Below are positions 14,266 to 22,101 of a stretch of DNA of 27,798 nucleotides, piece by piece. How positions within the stretch are numbered: the stretch's first letter is position 1; every line of letters begins with the position of its first letter. The notes beneath the pieces were generated by a model. It was not told where the DNA came from. It worked only from the letters and a program-made list of their open reading frames with translations, and ran no database searches. The DNA is taken from positions 1-27,798 of the forward strand of contig JBDLTT010000049.1 in NCBI GenBank assembly GCA_039805725.1, given 5' to 3'. The translations under genes were made by a program, and so were the position numbers. The DNA comes from Fluviibacter sp039805725. GTDB taxonomy: Bacteria; Pseudomonadota; Gammaproteobacteria; Burkholderiales; Rhodocyclaceae.

Positions 14266-15756
14266 TTAATCGGCTTTGCCGGCACGCGCCATCAGGAAGC
14301 GCGTGAGCAACGGCACAGGGCGTCCCGTGGCGCCTTTATCCTTGCCCTGAATCCAGGCGGTACCGGCGATGTCGAGGTGTGCCCAGGGGTAGGCTTTCGT
14401 GAAGCGCGACAGGAAGCAGGCGGCGGTAATCGTGCCACCCCAGCGGCCACCGATATTAGCCATGTCGGCAAACGGGCTCTTGAGCAGATCCTGATAGTCG
14501 TCCCACAGGGGCAGCTGCCAGGCGCGATCCATGGTGTCAGTGCCGGCGGTACGCAGCTGATCGATGAGCTTCTCGTCGTTGCCGAGCAGGCCGCTGGCGA
14601 CCTGGCCCAGGGCAATGACACAAGCGCCGGTCAGCGTCGCGACGTCAACCACGGCGGCCGGCTTGAAGCGTTCGGCGTAGGTGAGGGCATCGCACAGAAT
14701 CAGACGGCCTTCGGCATCGGTATTGAGAATTTCGATGGTCTGGCCTGACATCGAGCTGACGATATCGCCTGGCCGGGTCGCGCTGCCGCCCGGCATGTTC
14801 TCAGTCGTGGGCACGATCACGACCAGATTAATCGGCAGCTTCATGCAGGCTACGGCGCGCAGGGTACCCAACACGCTGGCGGCGCCGCACATGTCGTACT
14901 TCATCTCGTCCATCTCGGCCGCAGGCTTGAGCGAAATGCCGCCCGTATCGAAGGTGATACCCTTGCCGACCAGCACGACCGGCTTGTCGGTTTTCTTGCC
15001 GGCCATGTATTCGAGCACGATGAACTTCGGCGGCTGGTGTGAACCCTTGGCCACGGCCAGCAGCGAATGCATGCCAAGTTTTTCCATCGCCGCTTTTTCG
15101 AGAATCAGGCACTTCAGGCCGAAGGTCTTGGCCAGCTTCTTGGCTTCGTCGGCCAGATAGGTCGGGGTACAGATGTTGCCCGGCAGATTGCCAAGGTTGC
15201 GGGTGAGCGTCATGCCGGCAACGATGGCATCGCCCTGGGCGATGGCGTCCGTTACGGGCTTGCCGGTTTTGTCGGTCAGAATCTGCACCGATTTCAGTTG
15301 GACGGGTTGGGGTTTCGGTGTGGTTTTGAATTGCTCGAAACGATAGGCGGCCTCGCCGGCCAGCACAACAGCCTGACGAACAGCGGCTGTGGCTGATAGA
15401 CCGCTGACCGTGATCGTACCGAGCGTGTTAACGACATCGGCGGCCGTGGTGGCCAGCACCGCCGTGATAGCGGCGCGATTAGCCTGCGTCCAGGTTTTTA
15501 GATTGAATTCTGCCTTGTCACCCAGCCCAACCAGCACCAGGCGCTCGGCTTTCAGGCCGGTGGGATGGCGAACGACCAGGGTCGTGCCGGCTTTGCCGGT
15601 AAAGTCCCCCTGCTTTTGCAGACGGGTGATCAAGCCCTGGGCTGCCTTGTCCGTAGCCGATGTTACGGCGGGTTGTGGGCCCTTCTCGAAAACGCCCAGA
15701 ATGAGCGCATCCGTATTTAAGGACGGGGTGGCGCCGGTTTTTGTGCTAAATTTCAT
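14266..15756 (-). CDS. pepA: Leucyl aminopeptidase PepA (M17)
   Basis: PepA is a hexameric, two-metal cytoplasmic aminopeptidase; in E. coli it also binds DNA, helping XerCD recombination at cer. The 496-residue protein contains the M17 signature NTDAEGRL at 345-352. The expected metal ligands are visible: Lys265 and Asp270 in GKGITFDTGG, Asp288 in KYDMCGAA, Asp347 and Glu349. GGAG lies 7 bases upstream of the ATG. A promoter candidate lies about 50 bases upstream. It is divergent from lptF and followed directly by holC, and this pepA/lptFG back-to-back arrangement is widely conserved. Confidence 0.98.
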   Translation of the reverse strand: MKFSTKTGATPSLNTDALILGVFEKGPQPAVTSATDKAAQGLITRLQKQGDFTGKAGTTLVVRHPTGLKAERLVLVGLGDKAEFNLKTWTQANRAAITAVLATTAADVVNTLGTITVSGLSATAAVRQAVVLAGEAAYRFEQFKTTPKPQPVQLKSVQILTDKTGKPVTDAIAQGDAIVAGMTLTRNLGNLPGNICTPTYLADEAKKLAKTFGLKCLILEKAAMEKLGMHSLLAVAKGSHQPPKFIVLEYMAGKKTDKPVVLVGKGITFDTGGISLKPAAEMDEMKYDMCGAASVLGTLRAVACMKLPINLVVIVPTTENMPGGSATRPGDIVSSMSGQTIEILNTDAEGRLILCDALTYAERFKPAAVVDVATLTGACVIALGQVASGLLGNDEKLIDQLRTAGTDTMDRAWQLPLWDDYQDLLKSPFADMANIGGRWGGTITAACFLSRFTKAYPWAHLDIAGTAWIQGKDKGATGRPVPLLTRFLMARAGKAD

Positions 15757-15804
15757 CGGGTTCTCCGGAAGGAACAGGGGCTGAAATAATCAAATCAACC
15801 CGTG

Positions 15805-15834
15805 ATTATCCTCGCCGGTATCGCTTTTCGTCAA
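15805..15834 (-). promoter_or_regulatory. Candidate pepA promoter
   Basis: On the minus strand TTGACG (15834-15829) and GATAAT (15810-15805) are separated by 18 bases. This matches the sigma-70 consensus well and would start transcription near 15798, about 42 bases before the pepA ATG. It lies in the 139-base gap between pepA and lptF. Confidence 0.55.
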
Positions 15835-15895
15835 AATTCCGCACGTCGGCTTCCACCGTCGCGTTGGACGCACTTTGTAGAGACTTCAACCGACC

Positions 15896-17008
15896 ATGAT
15901 TTTTGCGCGCGCCATGCGGCGCGAATTCGTCCAGAACGCGGTCGCGATCTCCGTGGCGCTGCTGGTCATCCTGCTGACCACCTTTCTCGTCCGATTGCTC
16001 AACGAAGCCACCGTCGGTAAGGTCTCGGCCAGTGCCGTGGGGCCGCTGCTGGGCTTTGCCATCTTTAATTTCCTGCCGATTCTGCTATCGCTGGCCTGTT
16101 TCATGGCCATTCTGCTGACCCTCTCGCGCTGGTATCGCGATTCGGAAATGACCGTCTGGTTCAGCGCCGGGCAGCCGTTGACGGCCTGGATTCGTCCGGT
16201 GCTGATCTTCGCCGTGCCGATCATGCTGGTCGTGGGTGTGCTGACCCAGGAGCTGGTGCCCTGGGCGCATGGTGAAAGCCTCAAGTACCGGCAGCAGGTG
16301 GCAGACCGAAACGAATTGGGGCTGGTGCGCCCGGGGGTTTTTCGCGAATCCAGCGATGGCCGCCGGATCTTCTTTATCGAGTCGGCCGACAAGTCGGGCG
16401 AAACCGTGAGCAACATCTTTGTCAGCGATACCCAGCCCGATAAGTTGGGGATAACGGTAGCCGAGCGCGGGCGACAGGAGGTCCACGAGAACGGTGATCG
16501 ATTTATCGTGCTCGAGCGTGGTCACCGCTACGAACTCAAGCCGAATTCGCCGGAAATGCGTACGGTGGATTATCAGGAGTATGCCTTCCGGGTCGAGACC
16601 AAAGCCTCGCAGAATATGGCGCGCCATCAGGACAGTACGCCGACCCGCGAGCTGCTCATGAACCCGACGCGTGAAAGCCTCGGCGATGTCGTCACCCGCG
16701 TTGGCACCACCATCATGGTGGCGTTGCTGGCGTTGCTGGCGATCCCGCTGTCCTACGTGAACCCGCGTGCCGGTCGCTCGGCCAACATGATTCTGGCGTT
16801 GCTGGTGTATTTCATTTATATCAATCTCATGACCATTGCGCGCGCCTGGGTGATCCAGGGGCGCTTGCCGTTTGTCGTAGGATTGGTTGTGCCGCATCTG
16901 ATCATGCTGAGCGTGTTGATCTGGGGCTTCTATTACCGGATGACGTCCACCACCGCAGGGGCACGGCGCCGCATGAAAAAGGCTGCCAAGGTCGGAGGTG
17001 CGCCATGA
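15896..17008 (+). CDS. lptF: LPS export ABC transporter permease LptF
   Basis: LptF and LptG form the inner membrane permease of the LptB2FGC complex, which extracts lipopolysaccharide for transport to the outer membrane. The 370-residue protein has three N-terminal membrane segments (within residues 1-125), a periplasmic beta-rich domain (about 125-260), three C-terminal membrane segments (about 265-350), and a basic tail. This is the YjgP/YjgQ family layout. The PLSYVNPRAGRSANM segment before the last helices is characteristic of LptF. Its TGA overlaps the lptG ATG as ATGA. No strong promoter was found in the 139-base gap shared with pepA. Confidence that it is LptF rather than LptG comes from gene order and the C-terminal sequence. 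Confidence 0.96.
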   Translation: MIFARAMRREFVQNAVAISVALLVILLTTFLVRLLNEATVGKVSASAVGPLLGFAIFNFLPILLSLACFMAILLTLSRWYRDSEMTVWFSAGQPLTAWIRPVLIFAVPIMLVVGVLTQELVPWAHGESLKYRQQVADRNELGLVRPGVFRESSDGRRIFFIESADKSGETVSNIFVSDTQPDKLGITVAERGRQEVHENGDRFIVLERGHRYELKPNSPEMRTVDYQEYAFRVETKASQNMARHQDSTPTRELLMNPTRESLGDVVTRVGTTIMVALLALLAIPLSYVNPRAGRSANMILALLVYFIYINLMTIARAWVIQGRLPFVVGLVVPHLIMLSVLIWGFYYRMTSTTAGARRRMKKAAKVGGAP

Positions 17009-18075
17009 TTTATCGCAAGTACGTCGGCCGCGAAGTGCTGCTGGCCACGGCGCTGATCCTCGGCGCTTTTATGGTGCTGTTTGCCTTCTTTGACCTGATG
17101 GGCGAGCTTGGTAAGTTGGGCGAGGGCGGTTACAAGTTGTATCAGGCCATCGTTTACGTGGTACTGATCCAGCCGGGCCGTATTTATGAGCTGATGCCGA
17201 TCTGCGTGCTGATCGGCACCCTCTATGCGCTATCGAATCTGGCACGCCATTCCGAGATTAATGTGTTGCGGGTTTCCGGTGTTTCCAGTACCCAGCTCCT
17301 GCTGACGCTGATGCGCGTCGGGTTGTGGCTGGTACTGCTGACTTTTGTGTTGGGCGAGTTTGTTGTAGCGCCGGCCGAACAGAAAGCCCAGGAATGGCGC
17401 GTGAAGGCCATGAGCGGCACCATTACCCAGGGTTTGCAGTCGGGCGTTTGGGTTAAAGACGACAAGACCTTTGCCAACATCAACGCGTTACGTCCGGATG
17501 GCCATCTGGAGTCCGTGCGCATCTATCATTTCAAACCGGACATGACCTTAGATCGCGTGTCGTACGCGAAAACAGCGACCTTCGAGCCGCCCAATGTCTG
17601 GATGCTGCACGATATTTCCGAAACGGTGCTAGAGGGCCAGCGTGTGCGCCAGGTACAGTTGGCCGATAAACCGTGGCCCTCGGCGATTACACCGGATGTG
17701 CTGCAGGTGTTGCTGGTGCGCCCGCATCTGATGTCGGTATACGAGCTCTACACCTATATCCAGCATCTCAAGCGGAATGGATTGGGCAGCGATACCTACG
17801 TGATCGCCACCTGGAAGAAGGTGTTTTATCCGCTGTCGATTCTGGTGATGATGGCCTTGGCGTTGCCGTTTGCCTATCGCCATGACCGTGTCGGTGGCGT
17901 CAGCATACGAATCTTCGCCGGTGTCATGATTGGTGCGCTCTTCTATATGCTGAACGGCTTGGTATCGAGTCTGGGCGCCATCAATAGCTGGTCGCCGTTT
18001 GTGACGGCGGCAATGCCGATGATTCTGTTTATGGGTGCGGCCGTCTGGCTGCTCAAACGCGCCGAGAAACGCTAA
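17005..18075 (+). CDS. lptG: LPS export ABC transporter permease LptG
   Basis: LptG is the partner of LptF in the lipopolysaccharide export complex. The 356-residue protein has the same six-helix plan with a central periplasmic domain. The N terminus (YRKYVGREVLLATALILGAF) is typical of LptG. The cytoplasmic coupling region (LARHSEINVLRVSGVSSTQLL) and GLVSSLGAINSWSPFVTAAMP near the end are family features. It is translationally coupled to lptF. It ends 3 bases before the convergent RDD gene, with no terminator between them, so the two transcripts probably overlap. Confidence 0.96.
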   Translation: MIYRKYVGREVLLATALILGAFMVLFAFFDLMGELGKLGEGGYKLYQAIVYVVLIQPGRIYELMPICVLIGTLYALSNLARHSEINVLRVSGVSSTQLLLTLMRVGLWLVLLTFVLGEFVVAPAEQKAQEWRVKAMSGTITQGLQSGVWVKDDKTFANINALRPDGHLESVRIYHFKPDMTLDRVSYAKTATFEPPNVWMLHDISETVLEGQRVRQVQLADKPWPSAITPDVLQVLLVRPHLMSVYELYTYIQHLKRNGLGSDTYVIATWKKVFYPLSILVMMALALPFAYRHDRVGGVSIRIFAGVMIGALFYMLNGLVSSLGAINSWSPFVTAAMPMILFMGAAVWLLKRAEKR

Positions 18076-18078
18076 GCG

Positions 18079-18510
18079 CTAGGGCTTCGATCTGGGTTTG
18101 TAGATGATCCGGCTGCCGGCAATGCGGTCGTGCAGAAACTGGGCGTCAGGATCCAGAAACGACCAGAGTAGGGCAAGACCCGTTGGCCAGAACAACCAGC
18201 CCATGCCATAGCGCACGACCGCTTGCAGGGGGCGCAAGGCGCGCGATGTGCGGGCGTCGACCACCCAAAGGCGCCAGGTCTTCATAGCCAGGGTCTGTCC
18301 GGCTTTGACCCAGCACCAGATGAAATAAACGCCGAGCAGCAGGAACAGGTAGAGCCAGAGCAAGCCGGGGCCGGGCATCAGATGGGCGACGCCCGAAAAG
18401 ACGGCCAATGGCAGTAGAAACAGAAAAATCGCGAGCGCCAGAATCACCAGCGCTTCATACAGCAGGCTGCCCAGCCGTCGGCGGCGACTGGCAACTTCAG
18501 CGATTGTCAT
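18079..18510 (-). CDS. RDD family membrane protein
   Basis: The 143-residue protein has the RDD domain, usually found in small integral membrane proteins of unknown or transport function. Three or four hydrophobic segments are visible. The C-terminal motif HDRIAGSRII carries the conserved aspartate of the family, while the first aspartate position after the RRRRLGSLLY segment is occupied by glutamate. The ATG at 18510 lies inside the end of the DUF3106 gene, a 14-base overlap, so translation is probably coupled to it; a longer upstream reading in the same frame would overlap it further. It is last in a sigma-DUF3619-DUF3106-RDD unit. No substrate or partner is known. Confidence 0.85.
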   Translation of the reverse strand: MTIAEVASRRRRLGSLLYEALVILALAIFLFLLPLAVFSGVAHLMPGPGLLWLYLFLLLGVYFIWCWVKAGQTLAMKTWRLWVVDARTSRALRPLQAVVRYGMGWLFWPTGLALLWSFLDPDAQFLHDRIAGSRIIYKPRSKP

Positions 18511-19219
18511 TGGCGGGGGGTTCTGCGACCGCAGCAGGCTCTTCCGGCGGTTTGGCCGGCGCAAAGGTCAACGGGCTGGCGGGGGTGGCTGCTTTGGGAG
18601 GCACCACCTTCACAGCACCAGGCGCCGTGACCAGTGTTGCTGCCGCTGTGCCGGTGGGTAGCGCGCCTTCCTTGGTGTGAACCGGGGTGGGTTTGCCGTC
18701 AACGGCCGGCGTACGGGCGGCGCGCTTCTCTGCTTTTTCCTGTTCTCGAGCGTCCTGCTCCAGTTGCTGACGGACACGCTCGGGGAGGTTCTGGTAGTCC
18801 GCCCACTTGCGCGCCAGCGCCTCGCGTTCTTCGGCGTTCGTACTCTTGGTCAGCGCTTTGTAGCGTTCACGTGCGGCCTGGCGTTGCGCCGGGGTCAGAT
18901 TCGCCCAATCCTGCATACGTTCGCGAATACGCGCTTGCTCGGCCTCGGTCAGATTCGGGTAGCGCGCGGCGATTTCCAGCCATTTCTTGCGGCGGAATCG
19001 CTCCATGTTGTTCCAGTCGTCTTCCAGCGGGGCCAGAATGGCCTTCTGTGCAGCCGTCAGATCTTTCCAGTTGGGTTGGGGGGCAACGGCGACTCGAACG
19101 CCGCTGGGCGTGTCCTGGCTCGAACGCATCCGTGGGTAACCGATCGCCACCAGCATGGCGACGAGGATCACCGCCAGCAGCAGAACTACTGGACGTCGGG
19201 CGTGCCGCTGGAGACCCAT
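18497..19219 (-). CDS. DUF3106 protein, single membrane anchor with LTxxQ-like helical repeats
   Basis: This 240-residue protein has an N-terminal membrane anchor or signal (residues 10-27), a helical region (about 50-160) and a Pro/Ala-rich tail (about 170-240). The helical part repeats a W-x-(D/N)-L-T-x-A-(Q/E)-like motif: LTAAQ at 54-58, LTEAEQ at 90-95, LTPAQ at 108-112 and a degenerate LPERV at 145-149. Such LTxxQ motifs also occur in the periplasmic CpxP/Spy/CnrX-type helical proteins, suggesting a periplasmic helical bundle, but homology is not proven. The helical region has no histidine, so CnrX-like metal sensing is not indicated. It overlaps the DUF3619 gene by 34 bases and the RDD gene by 14. 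DUF3106 has no established function that I know of. Confidence 0.85.
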   Translation of the reverse strand: MGLQRHARRPVVLLLAVILVAMLVAIGYPRMRSSQDTPSGVRVAVAPQPNWKDLTAAQKAILAPLEDDWNNMERFRRKKWLEIAARYPNLTEAEQARIRERMQDWANLTPAQRQAARERYKALTKSTNAEEREALARKWADYQNLPERVRQQLEQDAREQEKAEKRAARTPAVDGKPTPVHTKEGALPTGTAAATLVTAPGAVKVVPPKAATPASPLTFAPAKPPEEPAAVAEPPANDNR

Positions 19220-19620
19220 GACTGGAATCCCTTGTCGAGGAGTGCGTTGGGCGGTAAGGCTTCACTGAGGAGGGCGCTGTCTTCGCTGGCCAGCTGTTCG
19301 ACCTGATCCTGCGCCTGCCAGAACATGAAGACGGCAGTCAGCGCCAGAACGCCAAACGACGCCGCCCAGCGCCGCCAGTCGGTCGCAGAGCCAAACGAAT
19401 CACCAAACAGGCTACCAATGGCACGATGCGTTCCCTGGCCAGCCAGTTGCAGGGCGCTCTGCCATTGTTTTTGATGCGCTAGCGCCTGTTCGCGTATTTG
19501 CGCCAGGCGGGCGGTGATACGGCTGGGCAAAACCCCCATCCCTTGATCCAGAGCGGACGCCATAGCCTTGGCCAGCAGGTCATCCTGCGGCGGGTTCGGG
19601 CGGTGCGATTCGTGGGTCAT
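19186..19620 (-). CDS. DUF3619 single-pass membrane protein, possible anti-sigma factor
   Basis: The 144-residue protein has a hydrophilic N-terminal part (1-83), one membrane segment (about 84-102, following DWRRW) and a short tail of about 40 residues. Its ATG overlaps the stop of the sigma factor gene as ATGA, with AAGGA 8 bases upstream inside that gene. A small membrane protein with a cytoplasmic N-terminal region, encoded directly after an ECF-type sigma factor, is the usual arrangement of an anti-sigma factor such as RseA or CnrY. I infer that role from position and topology only; no anti-sigma domain is recognisable by eye. The gene family is known to me as DUF3619 of Betaproteobacteria. 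Confidence 0.82.
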   Translation of the reverse strand: MTHESHRPNPPQDDLLAKAMASALDQGMGVLPSRITARLAQIREQALAHQKQWQSALQLAGQGTHRAIGSLFGDSFGSATDWRRWAASFGVLALTAVFMFWQAQDQVEQLASEDSALLSEALPPNALLDKGFQSWVSSGTPDVQ

Positions 19621-20192
19621 AGCTGTATTCCTTTTGCTTTCAGAGCGGCTGCCAGAGACTGGGTGGCTCGTGAACAGTGGGTTTTGACGCTGCCCTGGGA
19701 ACAACCCATGGCCTCGGCAGTCTCTGCAGTGTCCAATCCTTCCCAATAACGCATCAGGAAGGCTTCTCGTTGACGCGCAGGCAGTTTTGCCAGTTCGTTT
19801 TCCAGAATATCCAGCATCTGGCGCTGTTCCAGGGCGGCATCCGGTTGTTCCTGCTGCACACTATTGGGGTCGCGCAGGCGCTCGATCCGGTCCAGATCAC
19901 CCTCGTCATCCGTATCACCGTGACCGCCCAGGGCCGAAAACAGGGTTGTCCACAAGTTGCGCACCTTGCTGCGGCGGTAAAAGTCGCGGATGGTGTTCTG
20001 CAGAATGCGTTGAAACAGTGCCGGCAACTCCGCGGCCGGTCGGTCGCCGTAGCTCTCGGCCAGCTTGAGCATGGCGTCCTGCACGATATCCAGGGCGTTT
20101 TCCTCGTTGTGCACGGCAAACCAGGCCGTTTTATAGGCTCGGCGCTCGACATCAGCGAGAAAAGCGTCCAGTTCGCGAGGGGTGGCCAACAA
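19617..20192 (-). CDS. ECF-type RNA polymerase sigma factor
   Basis: The 191-residue protein has a sigma region 2 (about residues 12-80, with HNEENALDIVQDAMLKL and NTIRDFYRRSKVRNLW) and region 4 (about 120-185, with LPARQREAFLMRYWEGLDTAETAEAMGCS and SVKTHCSRA), and no regions 1 or 3, as in ECF sigma factors. It starts with two consecutive TTG codons (20192 and 20189); GGAG is 4 and 7 bases upstream of them, so the second may be the true start. A TGC-extended -10 box (TAGAAT) lies about 25 bases upstream. It is first in a unit with DUF3619, DUF3106 and RDD genes, all with overlapping ends. The inducing signal and target promoters are unknown. Confidence 0.92.
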   Translation of the reverse strand: MLATPRELDAFLADVERRAYKTAWFAVHNEENALDIVQDAMLKLAESYGDRPAAELPALFQRILQNTIRDFYRRSKVRNLWTTLFSALGGHGDTDDEGDLDRIERLRDPNSVQQEQPDAALEQRQMLDILENELAKLPARQREAFLMRYWEGLDTAETAEAMGCSQGSVKTHCSRATQSLAAALKAKGIQL

Positions 20193-20216
20193 TCTGCTCC
20201 GGTTTTGGAGTGGATG

Positions 20217-20225
20217 ATTCTAGCA
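20217..20225 (-). promoter_or_regulatory. Extended -10 promoter of the sigma factor operon
   Basis: On the minus strand TGC followed by TAGAAT (20225-20217) forms an extended -10 element, with expected start near 20210. No good -35 box is seen 16-18 bases upstream, which extended -10 promoters tolerate. It points to the housekeeping sigma factor. I see no clear ECF-type GGAAC-like -35 element that would indicate autoregulation. Confidence 0.45.
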
Positions 20226-20229
20226 AGCC

Positions 20230-20259
20230 TTGCCCAAAACCGCCTATCTGGCTTATGAT
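20230..20259 (+). promoter_or_regulatory. Candidate ilvIHC promoter
   Basis: TTGCCC (20230-20235) and TATGAT (20254-20259) are separated by 18 bases. Transcription would start near 20266, giving a leader of about 97 bases before ilvI. A hairpin (GCGAAG pairing with CTTCGC, 20333-20349) ends one base before the AGGAGG ribosome binding site. Confidence 0.45.
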
Positions 20260-20362
20260 CCACAGTTTTCCCCGTAACCATAACCCCGTTGACGGAGCCA
20301 CTCACAAGGTGTGCGAGCCGGATGGGGGCAAGGCGAAGTGACGCTTCGCGAGGAGGTGTGTG

Positions 20363-22090
20363 ATGTCCAGCAATACAGCAGCAATGAGCGGCGCAGAAAT
20401 TCTTGTGAAATGTCTGCAGGCTGAAAACGTCGATACGATTTTCGGCTATCCCGGTGGCTCGGTTCTTCATATCTACGACGAGCTCTTCAAACAAGACAAA
20501 ATCCACCACGTTCTGGTGCGTCACGAGCAAGCTGCCGTGCACGCCGCCGATGCCTATTCGCGTTCGTCGCAACGCGTCGGGGTGGCGCTGGTGACCTCGG
20601 GCCCCGGCCTGACGAATGCCGTGACCGGCATCGCTACGGCCTATTACGATTCGATTCCGCTGGTCGTCATCAGCGGTCAGGTGCCGACGTTCTATATCGG
20701 TCAGGATGCCTTCCAGGAATGTGATGCTGTCGGTATCACCCGGCCGTGCGTGAAGCACAACTTCCTGGTCAAAGACGTCAAGGATCTGGCTGAAACCGTC
20801 AAGAAGGCCTTCCATATCGCCCGCAGCGGTCGTCCTGGCCCGGTGCTGATCGATATCCCGAAAGACGTGACGGCGCACAAAACCGAATTCCATTACCCGG
20901 ACACGGTCAATATCCGTTCCTATAACCCGGTGCACAAGGGTCACCAGGGGCAGATCAAGAAGGCCGCGCACTTGCTGCTGGAAGCCAAGCGCCCGATGGT
21001 CTATTCGGGCGGCGGCGTCATCCTGTCGGATGCCGCCGAGCAGCTGACCAAGCTGACCCGTTATCTGGGTTTCCCGATCACGAATACCCTGATGGGTCTC
21101 GGTGCCTATCCGGCCACCGACAAGCAATTCATGGGCATGCCCGGTATGCATGGCACCTATGAAGCGAATATGGCCATGCAGCATTGCGATGTGCTGCTGG
21201 CCGTGGGCGCCCGTTTTGATGACCGCGTGATTGGCAATCCCGAAGACTTTGCGACCCATCCACGCAAGATTATTCACATTGACATTGATCCCTCGTCGAT
21301 TTCAAAGCGCGTCAAGGTCGATGTGCCCATCGTCGGCAATGTGCCGGACGTACTGGAAGATCTGATGAAGCAACTGGAAGCCATTGGCGGCAAGCCGGAT
21401 GTGGCCGTTGCCCAGTGGTGGGAAACTATCGCCGGCTGGCGCGCTCGCGAAAGCCTCAAGTACCGCAACAGTCCGAACAAGATCATGCCGCAGGCTGTGG
21501 TCGAAAAGCTGTGGGAAGTCACCAAGGGCGATGCCTTCGTGACTTCAGACGTGGGTCAGCACCAGATGTTTGCCGCGCAGTACTACAAGTTCGACAAGCC
21601 GCGTCGCTGGATCAATTCCGGTGGGCTGGGCACCATGGGTGTCGGTCTACCGTACGCCATGGGCGTGCGTTACGCCAACCCAGGTGCCACGGTGGCCTGC
21701 GTGACCGGCGAAGCCTCGATCCAGATGTGTATCCAGGAGCTGTCGACCTTCAAGCAGTACAGCGTGCCGGTCAAGATCATCAACCTGAATAACGGTTATC
21801 TGGGCATGGTCCGCCAGTGGCAGGAAATGTTCTACGACAATCGTTACTCGCACTCATACATGTCGTCGCTGCCCGATTTCATGAAACTGGCTGAGGCCTA
21901 TGGGCACGTCGGTATGCGTATCGAGCGGCCGGAGGACGTTGGTCCCGCACTGGAACTGGCCTTCTCCGACAAACACAAGAATGACCTGGTGTTCATGGAC
22001 TTCATCATCGATCCGACGGCTAACGTCTTCCCGATGGTGTCGGCCGGCAAGGGCCTGACCGATATGGTTCTGGCTGACGATCACCTGTAA
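20363..22090 (+). CDS. ilvI: Acetolactate synthase large subunit
   Basis: This ThDP-dependent enzyme makes 2-acetolactate or 2-aceto-2-hydroxybutyrate, the first common step of valine, leucine and isoleucine synthesis. The 575-residue length matches E. coli IlvI (574). The catalytic glutamate is Glu55 in VRHEQAAVHAADAY, and FAD-contacting segments such as GVALVTSGPGLTN and VGARFDDRVIG are present. The ThDP/Mg motif, usually GDG or GEG, reads GEAS at 449-452, ending in NLNN at 474-477, so alanine replaces the last glycine. AGGAGG lies 6 bases before the ATG at 20363; a GTG at 20360 is too close. The regulatory subunit and reductoisomerase genes follow. Confidence 0.97.
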   Translation: MSSNTAAMSGAEILVKCLQAENVDTIFGYPGGSVLHIYDELFKQDKIHHVLVRHEQAAVHAADAYSRSSQRVGVALVTSGPGLTNAVTGIATAYYDSIPLVVISGQVPTFYIGQDAFQECDAVGITRPCVKHNFLVKDVKDLAETVKKAFHIARSGRPGPVLIDIPKDVTAHKTEFHYPDTVNIRSYNPVHKGHQGQIKKAAHLLLEAKRPMVYSGGGVILSDAAEQLTKLTRYLGFPITNTLMGLGAYPATDKQFMGMPGMHGTYEANMAMQHCDVLLAVGARFDDRVIGNPEDFATHPRKIIHIDIDPSSISKRVKVDVPIVGNVPDVLEDLMKQLEAIGGKPDVAVAQWWETIAGWRARESLKYRNSPNKIMPQAVVEKLWEVTKGDAFVTSDVGQHQMFAAQYYKFDKPRRWINSGGLGTMGVGLPYAMGVRYANPGATVACVTGEASIQMCIQELSTFKQYSVPVKIINLNNGYLGMVRQWQEMFYDNRYSHSYMSSLPDFMKLAEAYGHVGMRIERPEDVGPALELAFSDKHKNDLVFMDFIIDPTANVFPMVSAGKGLTDMVLADDHL

Positions 22091-22101
22091 GGAGACCCGA
22101 T

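Noticed and set aside
20255..20341. 28-codon open frame upstream of ilvI as a possible attenuation leader peptide.
   Set aside because: It contains almost no branched-chain codons, its ATG falls within the predicted -10 box and no ribosome binding site precedes it.
19754..21277. Minus-strand open frame of 507 codons spanning the sigma gene start and the ilvI gene.
   Set aside because: It is antisense to ilvI and out of frame with the sigma gene, both of which are secure.
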